Assembly (NCBI RefSeq): GCF_027924605.1
Contig: NZ_AP027042.1
Span: 1,403,524-1,467,523, forward strand
Reading direction: 5' to 3'
Source: Dyella sp. GSA-30
GTDB lineage: Bacteria > Pseudomonadota > Gammaproteobacteria > Xanthomonadales > Rhodanobacteraceae
DNA length: 64,000 nucleotides
Under the pieces are notes generated by a model, which did not search any database, was not told the DNA's origin, and saw only the letters and a program-made list of their open reading frames with translations. Of the stretch, positions 8,782-17,979 are shown piece after piece; within the stretch, counting starts at the first letter, position 1, and each line of letters begins with the position of its first letter. The translations under genes and the position numbers were made by a program.

Positions 8782-8813
8782 CAATGTTATAACGTATCGA
8801 AAATAAAACATTG
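8782..8813. promoter_or_regulatory. Candidate operator upstream of TonB-dependent receptor
   Basis: Inverted repeat CAATGTT (8782-8788) / AACATTG (8807-8813), arms 19 nt apart, in an AT-rich patch of an otherwise GC-rich region, ending 38 bp before the receptor start. A TATAAC (8788-8793) inside it could be a -10 element. It resembles a site for a dimeric regulator; the regulator is unknown and the match could be chance. Confidence 0.35.
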
Positions 8814-8851
8814 TCCCCCGACCGCCTACTGTCACCTTGGATCGCCTCTCG

Positions 8852-11026
8852 ATGAAACTTTCCCTGCTTGCCTTGAGCTTGGCTGCTGCGCTGGGCGCGG
8901 CGCCGCTGTACGCCACCGATACCCCCGCTGGCGCCAATGCCCCGTCCCAGGGCGCGGACAACGACACCACCCCGCAAGGCTCGCGCAACAAGCCGGCCAA
9001 CAAGGTACAGAACCTGGGCGCGATCGACGTCACGGCGGCTCTGGACCAGGCGCGCAACTCGCTGTCGCCGGACACCGGCAGCAGCCAGTACGTGATCGAC
9101 CAGAAGGCCATCGCGGCTCTGCCGCTGGGCGCATCGACGCCGCTTAACCAGGTGCTGCTGCAGGCGCCGGGCGTGGTGCAGGATTCCTATGGCCAGCTGC
9201 ATATCCGCGGCGATCACGCCAACCTGCAATATCGCGTCAATGGCGTGCTGATTCCCGAGTCGATCTCCGGCTTCGGCCAGACGTTGGATGCGCGCACGAT
9301 CAAGGAAGTGAAGCTGATCGACGGCGCGCTGCCGGCTCAGTATGGCCTGCGCACCGCGGCGGTCGTCGACATCACCACCAAGAGCGGCCACGACCTGGGC
9401 AACGGCGGCAGCGTCGGCGTCATGGGCGGCTCGTTCGGCACCTTCAATCCGAATGCATCGATCTGGGGCAGCACCGATCGCTGGAGCTACTTCCTCACGG
9501 CGAACTATCTGGAAAACGATGTCGGCATCGAAAACCCGACCTCGAGCCGCACGCCGATCCACGACCACACCAACCAGGTGAAGGGTTTTGGCGATATCTC
9601 GTATCTGATCAACGACACGACGCGCCTGAGCTTCATGTTCGGCGTGAGCAACAGCCGCTTTCAGATTCCGAACAATCCGGACCAGACGCCGCAGTTCGGC
9701 TATCTCGACACGGTCGATTTCAATTCGGCCAATCTCAACGAACAGCAGCAGGAAAAGACGCGCTTCGGCGTGCTTGCGCTGCAGGGCAAGATCGGCGAGA
9801 CCGCCTATCAGGTGTCCGCCGGCCAGCGTTACAGCAGCGTCAACTTCACTCCGGACGCGATCGGCGACCTGATGTTCAACGGCGTGGCTGCCGATATCAA
9901 TCGCACCAACCGTGCCAGCACCTTGCAGGCGGATTTCTCCACGCCGCTGGGCGATAGCCATACGCTGCGCTACGGCATCTACGGTTCGTTCGAGCACGGC
10001 AACATCAACAACAATTCGCTGGTGTTTCCCGCCAACGACGATGGCAGCCAGGCCAGCACCACGCCGATCGGCATTCTCGATGACAGCCGCCTGATTGCGC
10101 GTACGTATTCGGCCTATGTGCAGGACGAGTGGAGCGTGACCGACAAGTGGACGATCAACTACGGCGTGCGCGGCGACAAGTACCATCTGTTCCGCGATGA
10201 AAGCCAGTTGAGCCCGCGCCTGGGACTGGTCTATCAGGCCACGCCCGATACCACGCTGCACGCGGGTTACTCGCGTTACTTCGTGCCGCCGGCTACCGAA
10301 ATCATTTCGACCACCAATATCGCCAAGTTCGCCGGTACCACCAATCAGCTACCGAGCGATGGCAACAATACGGCGCTGTCCGAGCGTTCCGATTACTACG
10401 ATGCGGGCGTGTCGCAGAACATCGGTCCGTTGACCCTGGGCCTGGATGCGTACTACCGCAAGGTCAGCCGCTTGCAGGATGAAGGTCAGTTTGGCGCGGC
10501 GCTGGTTTACTCGAACTTCAACTACGAGTTCGGTCGCATCCGCGGTGTGGAGTTCACGGCCAACTTCGACCAGGGCCCGGTCTCGGCATACTTCAACATG
10601 GCGTACAACCGCGCCATGGGCAAGCGCATCATCACCGGCCAGTACAACTTCAGCCCGGACGATCTGGCGTATATCTACAACAACTACATCCATCTCGATC
10701 ACGACCAGAAGCTGACCTCGTCCGGCGGCGTCAGCTACGCGATCACTGGCGATACCAAGGTCGGCGCCGATTACATCTTCGGTAGCGGCCTTCGCTCCGA
10801 CGGTGCCGTGCCGAACGGCTTGTCGCTGCCGTATTACTTCCAGCTCAACTTGAACGTCTCGCACGATTTCAACTTCGACAGCACCGGCACGTTGCACACG
10901 CAGCTGGCACTGATCAATGCGCTCGACCGTACCTACGAGCTGCGCGACGGTACCGGCGTGGGCGTGGGCGCCCCGCAGTTCGGTCCGCGCCGCGGGCTGT
11001 ACCTGAGCGTGCAGAAAGACTTTTAA
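8852..11026 (+). CDS. TonB-dependent outer-membrane receptor
   Basis: A 724-residue protein with a signal peptide ending near LYA/TDT, a TonB-box-like AIDVTAALD segment, a plug domain (about residues 70-180: VLLQAPGVVQ, LHIRGDHANLQYRVNGV, LPAQYGLRTAAVVDI), and a 22-strand-type barrel ending in the outer-membrane signature QKDF. ATG 8852 places the signal peptide correctly; an in-frame TTG at 8837 is less likely. No TonB, ExbBD, sigma/anti-sigma pair or transport partner is adjacent, so the ligand cannot be inferred. A strong terminator-like hairpin follows. Confidence 0.92.
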   Translation: MKLSLLALSLAAALGAAPLYATDTPAGANAPSQGADNDTTPQGSRNKPANKVQNLGAIDVTAALDQARNSLSPDTGSSQYVIDQKAIAALPLGASTPLNQVLLQAPGVVQDSYGQLHIRGDHANLQYRVNGVLIPESISGFGQTLDARTIKEVKLIDGALPAQYGLRTAAVVDITTKSGHDLGNGGSVGVMGGSFGTFNPNASIWGSTDRWSYFLTANYLENDVGIENPTSSRTPIHDHTNQVKGFGDISYLINDTTRLSFMFGVSNSRFQIPNNPDQTPQFGYLDTVDFNSANLNEQQQEKTRFGVLALQGKIGETAYQVSAGQRYSSVNFTPDAIGDLMFNGVAADINRTNRASTLQADFSTPLGDSHTLRYGIYGSFEHGNINNNSLVFPANDDGSQASTTPIGILDDSRLIARTYSAYVQDEWSVTDKWTINYGVRGDKYHLFRDESQLSPRLGLVYQATPDTTLHAGYSRYFVPPATEIISTTNIAKFAGTTNQLPSDGNNTALSERSDYYDAGVSQNIGPLTLGLDAYYRKVSRLQDEGQFGAALVYSNFNYEFGRIRGVEFTANFDQGPVSAYFNMAYNRAMGKRIITGQYNFSPDDLAYIYNNYIHLDHDQKLTSSGGVSYAITGDTKVGADYIFGSGLRSDGAVPNGLSLPYYFQLNLNVSHDFNFDSTGTLHTQLALINALDRTYELRDGTGVGVGAPQFGPRRGLYLSVQKDF

Positions 11027-11043
11027 GCGCAGGAAAGCTTGAA

Positions 11044-11093
11044 AAGGCGTGAGAAGTGAGAGAGGGTCGGTACCCACTCGCTTCTCACGCCTT
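11044..11093 (+). terminator. Terminator-like long hairpin after receptor gene
   Basis: 17-bp arms AAGGCGTGAGAAGTGAG (11044-11060) and CTCGCTTCTCACGCCTT (11077-11093), pairing with one G-U, followed by GTTTCTT. It sits 17 bp after the receptor stop and upstream of the next gene on the same strand, which suggests the two are separate transcription units. Confidence 0.65.
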
Positions 11094-11131
11094 GTTTCTT
11101 ACCCCTTCCGTGGTCGGCTATCCTTTGGCCG

Positions 11132-12337
11132 ATGAATCCCACCGTATCTTCCCGCCTCCCTTCGCCCAGCGCCGACGAGCGTGAGCATTCCGATCGTCTG
11201 TTGAGCCTGCTGCGCGAGCAGATCGCCGCGCACGGGCCGATGCCGTTTGCGCAATACATGGAGCGCTGTCTGTATGCGCCGGGCCTGGGCTACTACAGCG
11301 CTGGCAAGACGAAGTTCGGTGAAGCCGGCGATTTCGTCACGGCGCCGGAACTGGGCGAGCTGTTCGGTCGCTGCGTCGTAGCCGCTACGCAACCGGTCCT
11401 GGCGACGTTAGGCGGCGACGCGGACTTTCTGGAACTGGGTGGCGGTAGCGGTGCGTTCGCCGAAACCGTGCTGCGTGCGTTTCATGCCAGCCAGTCGCTG
11501 CCACGTCGCTATCTGATTCTCGAGCCGAGCGCCGACCTGCGTGATCGTCAACGCGAACGTCTCGCAGCCGCGTTGCCCGCCGAGGTTTTCGAGCGCGTGC
11601 AATGGCTGGATCGGCCGCCGGAAGAAAGCTGGCGCGGCATCCTTTTTGCCAACGAAGTGATCGACGCCTTGCCGACGACACGCTTTGCGATGCGCGGCGG
11701 CGAGGTCTACGAAGAACATGTCGTGCTCGATGGCGAAGGTCGCCTGATGCGCAGCGATCGCCCTGCCGATGCGTTGGTGAGCGGCGCCGTGCGCCATGTC
11801 GAACGCGACCTGGGTGCTGAATTCACCGACGGCTATCGCTCGGAAATTCTGCCGCAACTGCCGTATTGGATTCAGGCGATCGCCGGTTCGCTGGAAGCGG
11901 GCCTCATGTTGTTCATCGATTACGGCTACGTGCGCCGCGAGTTCTATCTGCCCGAGCGTAACGATGGGACGCTGATGGCGCACTACCGGCATCGTGCGCA
12001 CAACGATCCGTTCTATCTGCCAGGCCTCAACGATCTCACTGCGTCAGTCGATTTCACTGCGCTGGCCGAGGCGGGCAACAGCGCCGGGTTTGGCGTTGCC
12101 GCGTATGTGCCGCAGTCGACTTTCCTGATCGGAGCGGGGTTGCAACAGGCGTTCGAGGACGCTTATGAGCAAGCGGCCGACGAAGCCAGCCGTTATCGGC
12201 TTGCACAGGAAGTGAAGCGGCTGACGTTGCCCGATCAGATGGGCGAGCGTTTTCAGGCGATGCTGTTCGCCAAAGGCATGAACGTATTGCCGCTGCCGGC
12301 CGATCTATTGAGCGCGGACCAAGCCGGGCGCCTGTAG
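11132..12337 (+). CDS. MidA/NDUFAF7-type class I SAM-dependent methyltransferase
   Basis: A 401-residue cytoplasmic protein of the COG1565/PF02636 family, whose mitochondrial member NDUFAF7 dimethylates an arginine of a complex I subunit. Visible family features are GPMPFAQYMERCLYAPGLGY (residues 32-51), GDFVTAPELGELFGRC, the SAM-binding DFLELGGGSG (about residues 98-107), NEVIDALPTTRF and MLFIDYGYVRREFY. ATG 11132 gives family length. The bacterial target is not established. Its stop lies 9 bp from the stop of the convergent YfhO-like gene. Confidence 0.9.
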   Translation: MNPTVSSRLPSPSADEREHSDRLLSLLREQIAAHGPMPFAQYMERCLYAPGLGYYSAGKTKFGEAGDFVTAPELGELFGRCVVAATQPVLATLGGDADFLELGGGSGAFAETVLRAFHASQSLPRRYLILEPSADLRDRQRERLAAALPAEVFERVQWLDRPPEESWRGILFANEVIDALPTTRFAMRGGEVYEEHVVLDGEGRLMRSDRPADALVSGAVRHVERDLGAEFTDGYRSEILPQLPYWIQAIAGSLEAGLMLFIDYGYVRREFYLPERNDGTLMAHYRHRAHNDPFYLPGLNDLTASVDFTALAEAGNSAGFGVAAYVPQSTFLIGAGLQQAFEDAYEQAADEASRYRLAQEVKRLTLPDQMGERFQAMLFAKGMNVLPLPADLLSADQAGRL

Positions 12338-12346
12338 CGAGTCGGC

Positions 12347-14563
12347 TCAACGTCGCCGCAAGGCGTCGGCCACCATGTTCCAAGGGTGGAAACTGAAGGC
12401 CAGTGTGTGTTCGCCCGCGGGAACACACACCGCGCGAAACATACCGTTGGCACGATGAATGCGCAGGGGCGTAGCATCGACTTCGGCAGTCCATCCAGGG
12501 AAATCCAGCTCGCTCATGACGAGCCAGCCGGCTTGCGCCGTTCGCACGTTCAAGGCGATGTGTGTCGGTGTTGCCGTCGCGGTTTGAACCTGCACCTGAC
12601 CCACGCAGCGTTCCTGATCCGTGCGTGCGAGCGCTTCATCGGCAGCGTCTCGCGGTGTGAGCAGGACAAGCTTGGTGAAATCCGCGGTGGCGAAATCATT
12701 CGGCGTCGGTGAGGTCGTCACCTGAGCCTGCAGTGGCGTCAACAGTCGCGGTAGCGCCGCCTGGTTGCGCCACACTTCGCTGTGAGAGCCTGAGAACACC
12801 CGCTCGTATCCCGTCGGAGCTGTCCATGGTGGCGCATGTTCCGATGTGTTTCGCACCAGATATTTGGTAGCGAGCAACCGGGTCAATGAGCTGCCCGAAT
12901 CGAGATTGAAGGGCGTGGATGGGCGCGGCAGGTTGCCGTTGTCGCGCGCACCGTACCAGCGGTCGTACAAGGCGTAGCGCAGCGGGTTATAGCCCTGGGT
13001 CGATTGAAAATCGCGCAGCACGACCAGGTTGTCCCAGAAGACGCTGGCATCGACAGGTTCGATGCGTGCAGGCAATGCACCCGGCGTATCGTGAAGCTGT
13101 GTCGCGAGATAGTTGGCGGCATCATTGCGCAGGAAAGCACGTGCCGTGTCGTTGGTTTCGTTGAAGCTGCCATTGAGGCTGAAGCAGCGATAGTCGATCA
13201 CCATGACGGCCAGCATGGCGACGAGCACATGCCGGATATCGCGCTCCGTCTTGCGCAACCACCAGCAGGCGATCGCCGCTGCGATGGCGGCTGACAAGGT
13301 GGCCGGTTGCCAGCGCGCATTGTCGGCGCGCATCGACGCGCTTGCCACCAGCAACCAGACGATGGCGATGCCGAGCATCCAGATAATCGTTTTACGGGAT
13401 TTCAGGTCGACGTGGCTTGCCGCCATGCCGATAACGAAAGCGAACGCCATGTTGAGCAGGTAGGCCGCATCCGCCGGCCGGCGAAACTGTTTGATTCCCG
13501 GCAACCAGGCATACAGCCAACCGTAGAACGGGGTGTGCAGGCCGAACATGTACAAGGTCGCCAGCAACGCCACCACCGCGAAGAACAGCAGCTGACGACG
13601 TTGCTGCCGGTCGCGCCATGCAGCGCCCAGGCCGCAGAGCATCAAACTGGGGAGGGCGCCCAGATAAAAATACGCCTCGATCCCGGACGACGGGCCGTTA
13701 TAGGTGCCCCGCAAGGCATGCAAGGCATTGGGAACGATCAGCGTCAGGAAGGCACGCATGTCCAGCGAGGCTACGCGTGATGCCTCGAGCGGCAGCTCGG
13801 CACGGTTGGACAGCGCCACGAAGGCGTAGCTGAGCAGCAATTGCGGCAAGGCCATCGCCAATGCGACCAGACAAGCCAGCGCGCTGCCGGCAAGCCAGTG
13901 CAGCCGGTCGCGCCCCGAGTAGCTTCGCCAATGCGCCGCGCTTGCAGCTATGGCGTAGGCCATCAGCATCAGCGCTAGCAGATAAGTCAGCTGTACCAGG
14001 TGCGTCAGCATGGCGCCGGTCGCCAGGCCCAGCAGCAGGCCGTAGCTCCAGCGAGGGCGGGCGACGAATACCTTCAGCGCGAGCAGCACGACAGGAGCAT
14101 AGGCGTATGCAAGCACGATCGGCACGTGTTCGAGCCGCGATGCAGCGACGCCGCCGGCCATGAACACGATCGCGCCGATCAATGCCCCCGCCGAGGTGGC
14201 GCCCATGCGGCGCAGCACTGCCAGGCAGGCCACACCGCCCATCAGCACATGAAGAAGAACACCCCAGGCAAACCAGCTCGCGCCGGGTGATGAAGGGATC
14301 ATCATCCAGGCCATCAGCAACGGCGAAAACAGCATGCCCTGCGGGTCGGCGATCTGCGGGTAACCCGCATAGATATGCGGATTCCACCAGGGCGCCATGC
14401 CATGGCGCAGGCTATGCGCGTTGAAATAGACCGTGGGATAGAACTGGTCGATCGCATCCCAGGGCAGAATACGTCCGCCGAGCAACGTGGGCAGGTTCAG
14501 CAGCAGCCACACGAGAACCAGCAGGACGCCAGCCCTGAGCAAAGGGTGTTGCCGCCACGTCAC
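12347..14563 (-). CDS. YfhO-like / GT-C-fold polytopic membrane protein
   Basis: A 738-residue inner-membrane protein. Roughly 12 hydrophobic helices fill residues 8-450, and a soluble C-terminal domain of about 280 residues faces the periplasm. The N-terminal loop GRILPWDAIDQFYPTVYF carries an acidic Asp-x3-Gln motif like the first-loop motif of GT-C glycosyltransferases and YfhO. I expect transfer of a sugar from a lipid carrier to an envelope polymer, but acceptor and donor are unknown. The start is GTG 14563. It follows the LTA-synthase-like gene in the same direction by 52 bp, with a hairpin covering its start. Confidence 0.75.
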   Translation of the reverse strand: MTWRQHPLLRAGVLLVLVWLLLNLPTLLGGRILPWDAIDQFYPTVYFNAHSLRHGMAPWWNPHIYAGYPQIADPQGMLFSPLLMAWMMIPSSPGASWFAWGVLLHVLMGGVACLAVLRRMGATSAGALIGAIVFMAGGVAASRLEHVPIVLAYAYAPVVLLALKVFVARPRWSYGLLLGLATGAMLTHLVQLTYLLALMLMAYAIAASAAHWRSYSGRDRLHWLAGSALACLVALAMALPQLLLSYAFVALSNRAELPLEASRVASLDMRAFLTLIVPNALHALRGTYNGPSSGIEAYFYLGALPSLMLCGLGAAWRDRQQRRQLLFFAVVALLATLYMFGLHTPFYGWLYAWLPGIKQFRRPADAAYLLNMAFAFVIGMAASHVDLKSRKTIIWMLGIAIVWLLVASASMRADNARWQPATLSAAIAAAIACWWLRKTERDIRHVLVAMLAVMVIDYRCFSLNGSFNETNDTARAFLRNDAANYLATQLHDTPGALPARIEPVDASVFWDNLVVLRDFQSTQGYNPLRYALYDRWYGARDNGNLPRPSTPFNLDSGSSLTRLLATKYLVRNTSEHAPPWTAPTGYERVFSGSHSEVWRNQAALPRLLTPLQAQVTTSPTPNDFATADFTKLVLLTPRDAADEALARTDQERCVGQVQVQTATATPTHIALNVRTAQAGWLVMSELDFPGWTAEVDATPLRIHRANGMFRAVCVPAGEHTLAFSFHPWNMVADALRRR

Positions 14564-14599
14564 GCTAACGCCTTATCTTCCCCTGAAAGGCGTTAGCGT
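14562..14599 (-). promoter_or_regulatory. Hairpin covering ribosome-binding site and start of the YfhO-like gene
   Basis: Perfect 13-bp arms ACGCTAACGCCTT (14562-14574) and AAGGCGTTAGCGT (14587-14599) with a 12-nt loop. On the minus-strand mRNA the 3' arm contains the AAGG ribosome-binding site and runs into the GTG start. It could terminate or attenuate transcription from the upstream gene, or block translation of the downstream one until ribosomes or a factor open it. Confidence 0.55.
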
Positions 14600-14615
14600 A
14601 AGCGATTGGCCGCAG

Positions 14616-16622
14616 TTAGTGCACCGTCGACGGGACTGCCGGGCTACTTTGAGACGGTGCCACCTCGGGTTTGACCGCCGTGCTGTCTTCCGGCTTGCGC
14701 ACCATCTTGCCGTGTTTGAACAGATACGCGGCGACCTGGTAGAACGCCGTCGCTTCATCGACCTGCTTCTGGTCGATCGGCTGGATCGGCGTCGCATCAC
14801 CGGTGTCGAAGTTCGGGTGCACCTGCTCCAGCTTGCGCTGCGGTTCGAGCACCGTCAGTACGTCGCCCTTGAGGTAGCCGAGCTTTTCGTAGGTGGCGGG
14901 GAAGGCGCGTTCCTGCCCGGCCGGCAGCTGGAAGATATCCGCACCGAAGAAGCGGCTGCGGTAGCTGAAGTTGAGCAGGCCAAGCACGGTCGGGGCGATG
15001 TCGATCTGCGCGGTCAGCTGCTTCACGTGCTGGGGCTGGATATGCTTGGGCGCATAGATCCATAGCGGGATGTGATAGCGGTTGATCGGCACGCTGCTGC
15101 GGCCCGCGCTCGATGCGCAATGATCGGCGGTGATTACGAAGATGGTGTCGTCGAAATACGGCTTGCTACGCGCGCGATTGATGAAATCGGCAATCGACCA
15201 GTCCGTATAGGCCACCGCGCCTTCGCGCGTACCGTTGCGCTCCTTCACGCGCCCGGCCGGGAAGGTGAAGGGGCGGTGGTTGGTGGTGGTCATGATGTGC
15301 AGGAAGAACGGCTTGCCGGCTGCCTGTGCCTGGTCCATTTGCTTGAGCGCGAGCGTGTAGAGATCTTCGTCGGCCACGCCCCACACGTTTTCATGGTGGA
15401 TGGTCTGGTCCTTGGTGATATCACCGCGGTCGACCGTGTGGTAGCCGTTGTGGCTGAAGTAGTAGTTCATATTGTCGAAGTAGCCGTAGCCACCGTAGAC
15501 AAAATCCGACTGGTAGCCGCGATCGTTGAAGATATCGGCCAGCGTGAACAGGTTTTCGTTGTTGTGCGCCTTGATCAACGAGTCGCCCGGCGCCGGCGGA
15601 ATCGACAGCGACAAGGCCTCCAGGCCACGCACGGTGCGCGTGCCGTTGGCATAGAGGTTGTCGAAGAACATGCTCTGTTCGGCCAGCGCGTCGAGATTGG
15701 GCGTGATGTTGCCGTGGCTGCCGCCGAAGTGCTGCAGGAAGTCGGCCGACAGGCTTTCCACGCTGATCAACACCACGTTGAGGTGCTTCTCGGGCCCGGC
15801 GTGACGGATCTCGCGGGTGAGATCCTGCGGGTCGTCAGTGAGATAGGTGGCCTCGGGCGTCTTGATCATCTCGCGCACGTCCTTGAAGGCCTGATCGTCG
15901 GGCAGCGTGCGATAGAAACGCGCGTAGTCGAGATGGCTGCTGCGGAAGGCGGCAAAGAACTCGTAGATGCCGTTGCCCGACAGTTCGTTGACGTAGGCGT
16001 TATCGAGACGGTCCTTCAAGGTGCCCTTGACCGCGACCACCGAAAGCACGGTGAGCACGAACCACACCAGCACCACCTTGCCGCGTTGCAGGAAACGCGT
16101 GCCGCCATCGCTCGCGCGCAAGCCGCGGCGGGTCACCCAGACCACGATGATGGCGGCCAGCGCGAGCAGGGTGAGCCAGCGGCCGATCGGATAGGACTCG
16201 CGGATATTGCCGATCACCTCGGTCGTATAGACCAGGTAATCCACGGCGATAAAGTTGAAGCGCGTGCCGAATTCCGCCCAGAACGTCAGCTCGGACGCGC
16301 CGACGAACATCAGCCAGAACAGCAGCACCAGGCCAAGGATGTACAGGACCCACTGTCCTGGCCGCGACACATAGGCACGTACCGGCATCAGCCAGAGATA
16401 CAGCAGCAGCGGCCAGGCGACGTAGAGCAGGGTGATCAGGTCATAGCCCAGGCCGATGCCGAACGCGTACAGGTAATACAGCGGGTTGAGCGGTACGCCG
16501 CTACCGGACATCGCCAGCAGGATGATGCGGGTAATCGCGCCGAGGACGACATAGGCGATACCCAGCCACCAGAGGGGCTTGAAACGCTGGCGCAGGGGCG
16601 ATGGCGAAGGATTGATCGGCAC
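14616..16622 (-). CDS. LTA synthase-family (sulfatase-fold) phosphoglycerol/phosphoethanolamine transferase
   Basis: A 668-residue inner-membrane enzyme: five hydrophobic segments in residues 15-205, then a large periplasmic alkaline-phosphatase-fold domain. Metal and active-site features are VVLISVESLSADF, the likely nucleophile threonine within NGTRTVRGLEAL (Thr328 or Thr330), MTTTNHRPFTFP and VITADHCASS. In Gram-negatives such proteins (OpgB relatives) transfer phosphoglycerol or phosphoethanolamine to periplasmic glucans or lipids rather than making teichoic acid. GTG 16622 has GGAG 6 nt upstream. It probably shares a transcript with the YfhO-like gene. Confidence 0.85.
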   Translation of the reverse strand: MPINPSPSPLRQRFKPLWWLGIAYVVLGAITRIILLAMSGSGVPLNPLYYLYAFGIGLGYDLITLLYVAWPLLLYLWLMPVRAYVSRPGQWVLYILGLVLLFWLMFVGASELTFWAEFGTRFNFIAVDYLVYTTEVIGNIRESYPIGRWLTLLALAAIIVVWVTRRGLRASDGGTRFLQRGKVVLVWFVLTVLSVVAVKGTLKDRLDNAYVNELSGNGIYEFFAAFRSSHLDYARFYRTLPDDQAFKDVREMIKTPEATYLTDDPQDLTREIRHAGPEKHLNVVLISVESLSADFLQHFGGSHGNITPNLDALAEQSMFFDNLYANGTRTVRGLEALSLSIPPAPGDSLIKAHNNENLFTLADIFNDRGYQSDFVYGGYGYFDNMNYYFSHNGYHTVDRGDITKDQTIHHENVWGVADEDLYTLALKQMDQAQAAGKPFFLHIMTTTNHRPFTFPAGRVKERNGTREGAVAYTDWSIADFINRARSKPYFDDTIFVITADHCASSAGRSSVPINRYHIPLWIYAPKHIQPQHVKQLTAQIDIAPTVLGLLNFSYRSRFFGADIFQLPAGQERAFPATYEKLGYLKGDVLTVLEPQRKLEQVHPNFDTGDATPIQPIDQKQVDEATAFYQVAAYLFKHGKMVRKPEDSTAVKPEVAPSQSSPAVPSTVH

Positions 16623-16660
16623 GGGTGGCTCCGGAAAACGCCCAAAATGACAAAAAGGTG

Positions 16661-16679
16661 AGTGTTATAAAATAACACT
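16661..16679. promoter_or_regulatory. AT-rich palindrome upstream of the LTA-synthase-like gene
   Basis: Perfect 8-bp arms AGTGTTAT (16661-16668) and ATAACACT (16672-16679) around AAA, 38 bp upstream of the GTG start, in the most AT-rich patch nearby. A related GTTGTTATAC follows at 16680-16689. On the minus strand TATTTT and TATAAC within it could be -10 hexamers. It looks like an operator overlapping a promoter. Confidence 0.5.
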
Positions 16680-16722
16680 TGTTGTTATACACCGGGGCGC
16701 GCGGCGTTGTCTTTCGCTTTGC

Positions 16723-17955
16723 TTACTGCGCGGTACTTTGTTTGACCTGGCCGATCGCGGTGCAGCGGGCTTGCTCCATGGCTTCCCCGATGGTGGGCCC
16801 ACTTAGTCCACGGGCGACGAATTCGGCCGCAGTGACGCCGGCTGCGGCGGCCCTGGCCTCGCGCAGGTATGCCGCCTGCGGATAGGCATCGTTCTCATGC
16901 TCCAGCCGCCCGCGTTTGTCCGCCTCACAAGCCGTCAGAAAGACCTCCAGGCGCTCGGGGCGTCGCAGAGCGTCCAGTGAGGTGAGCAGTTTCAGGATGG
17001 TGGCCGGTCTGAGCTCGAACGCACGATGGGCGTTGAGATGCTCGCGGCATACGCTCTCGGCCAGCGCGGCATATTCGGTGGGCACTTTCAGCCGCGCGGC
17101 GAGCACCCGCAACGGCTCGATGCCGTTGTGCTCGTGCATCAGGTGGCGTGGCAACACATCGGCCGGCGTCAGCGCCTTGCCCAGGTCGTGAGTCAATGCG
17201 CAAAAGCCGACCAGGTCGTTACCCGGTGCCAGCCTTGCGGCCATGTCCAGCACCATCTCGATGTGAATGCCGGTATCGACCTCGGGATGAAACTCGGCGC
17301 GCTGCGGTACGCCGTAGAGCGCGTCGACTTCCGGAAACAGTACCTTCAGTGCACCGGTCTCACGCAGCACGCGCACAAAAGCCGAAGGCTGTGGCTCGCC
17401 GAGCGCCTTGCGAGTTTCCTGCCATACGCGCTCGGCGACGAGATGGTCGACTTCGCCCTGTTCGACCATCTGGCGCATCAACGCCATGGTTTCGTCGGCG
17501 ACAGTAAAACCCAACGGTGCAAAGCGCGCGGCGAAACGCGCGACACGTAGCAGGCGTACGGGATCTTCGACGAATGCATCGGAGACGTGGCGCAGCACGC
17601 GCTGCTCGATATCGCGTGCGCCATGGAACGGATCGACCAGCGTACCGTCCTCGCCCTGTGCGATGGCGTTGATCGTCAGGTCGCGGCGCGCCAGGTCTTC
17701 TTCCAGGGTGACCGAGGCATCGGCGTGCACAGCGAAACCGTGATAGCCACGGCCCGTCTTGCGCTCGGTGCGCGCCAGCGCGTATTCCTCGCCGGTCTTG
17801 GGATGCAGAAAAACCGGGAAATCCTTACCGACGGCTTTATAGCCGAGCGCCAGCATCTCGTCCGGGCTTGCACCGACCACGACATGATCGTGATCGGCCA
17901 CCGGACGTTGCAGCAGGGCATCGCGGACTGCGCCGCCGACAAGGTAAATACGCAT
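16723..17955 (-). CDS. cca: Multifunctional CCA tRNA nucleotidyltransferase
   Basis: Adds or repairs the 3' CCA end of tRNAs. The 410-residue product opens with YLVGGAVRD and keeps the metal-binding Asp21/Asp23 pair ([10 protein letters not shown]), [10 protein letters not shown] and [16 protein letters not shown] of class II enzymes. The length and the C-terminal HD-type segment ([20 protein letters not shown]) identify the long gammaproteobacterial form with added phosphatase/phosphodiesterase activity. It starts 24 bp after the slt stop on the same strand, so slt-cca is probably one transcript. Confidence 0.96.
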   Translation of the reverse strand: MRIYLVGGAVRDALLQRPVADHDHVVVGASPDEMLALGYKAVGKDFPVFLHPKTGEEYALARTERKTGRGYHGFAVHADASVTLEEDLARRDLTINAIAQGEDGTLVDPFHGARDIEQRVLRHVSDAFVEDPVRLLRVARFAARFAPLGFTVADETMALMRQMVEQGEVDHLVAERVWQETRKALGEPQPSAFVRVLRETGALKVLFPEVDALYGVPQRAEFHPEVDTGIHIEMVLDMAARLAPGNDLVGFCALTHDLGKALTPADVLPRHLMHEHNGIEPLRVLAARLKVPTEYAALAESVCREHLNAHRAFELRPATILKLLTSLDALRRPERLEVFLTACEADKRGRLEHENDAYPQAAYLREARAAAAGVTAAEFVARGLSGPTIGEAMEQARCTAIGQVKQSTAQ

Positions 17956-17979
17956 GGCGCGAGTGTGCCAGAGATAGCG

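Noticed and set aside
8750-10261. 503-codon minus-strand open frame inside the TonB receptor
   Set aside because: Antisense shadow caused by high GC; Arg/Ala/Val-rich low-complexity product, no domain, no ribosome-binding site, and the plus strand clearly codes for a receptor.
15072-16661. 529-codon plus-strand open frame opposite the LTA-synthase-like gene
   Set aside because: Composition typical of antisense GC-rich frames; the sulfatase-fold gene on the other strand has full motifs.
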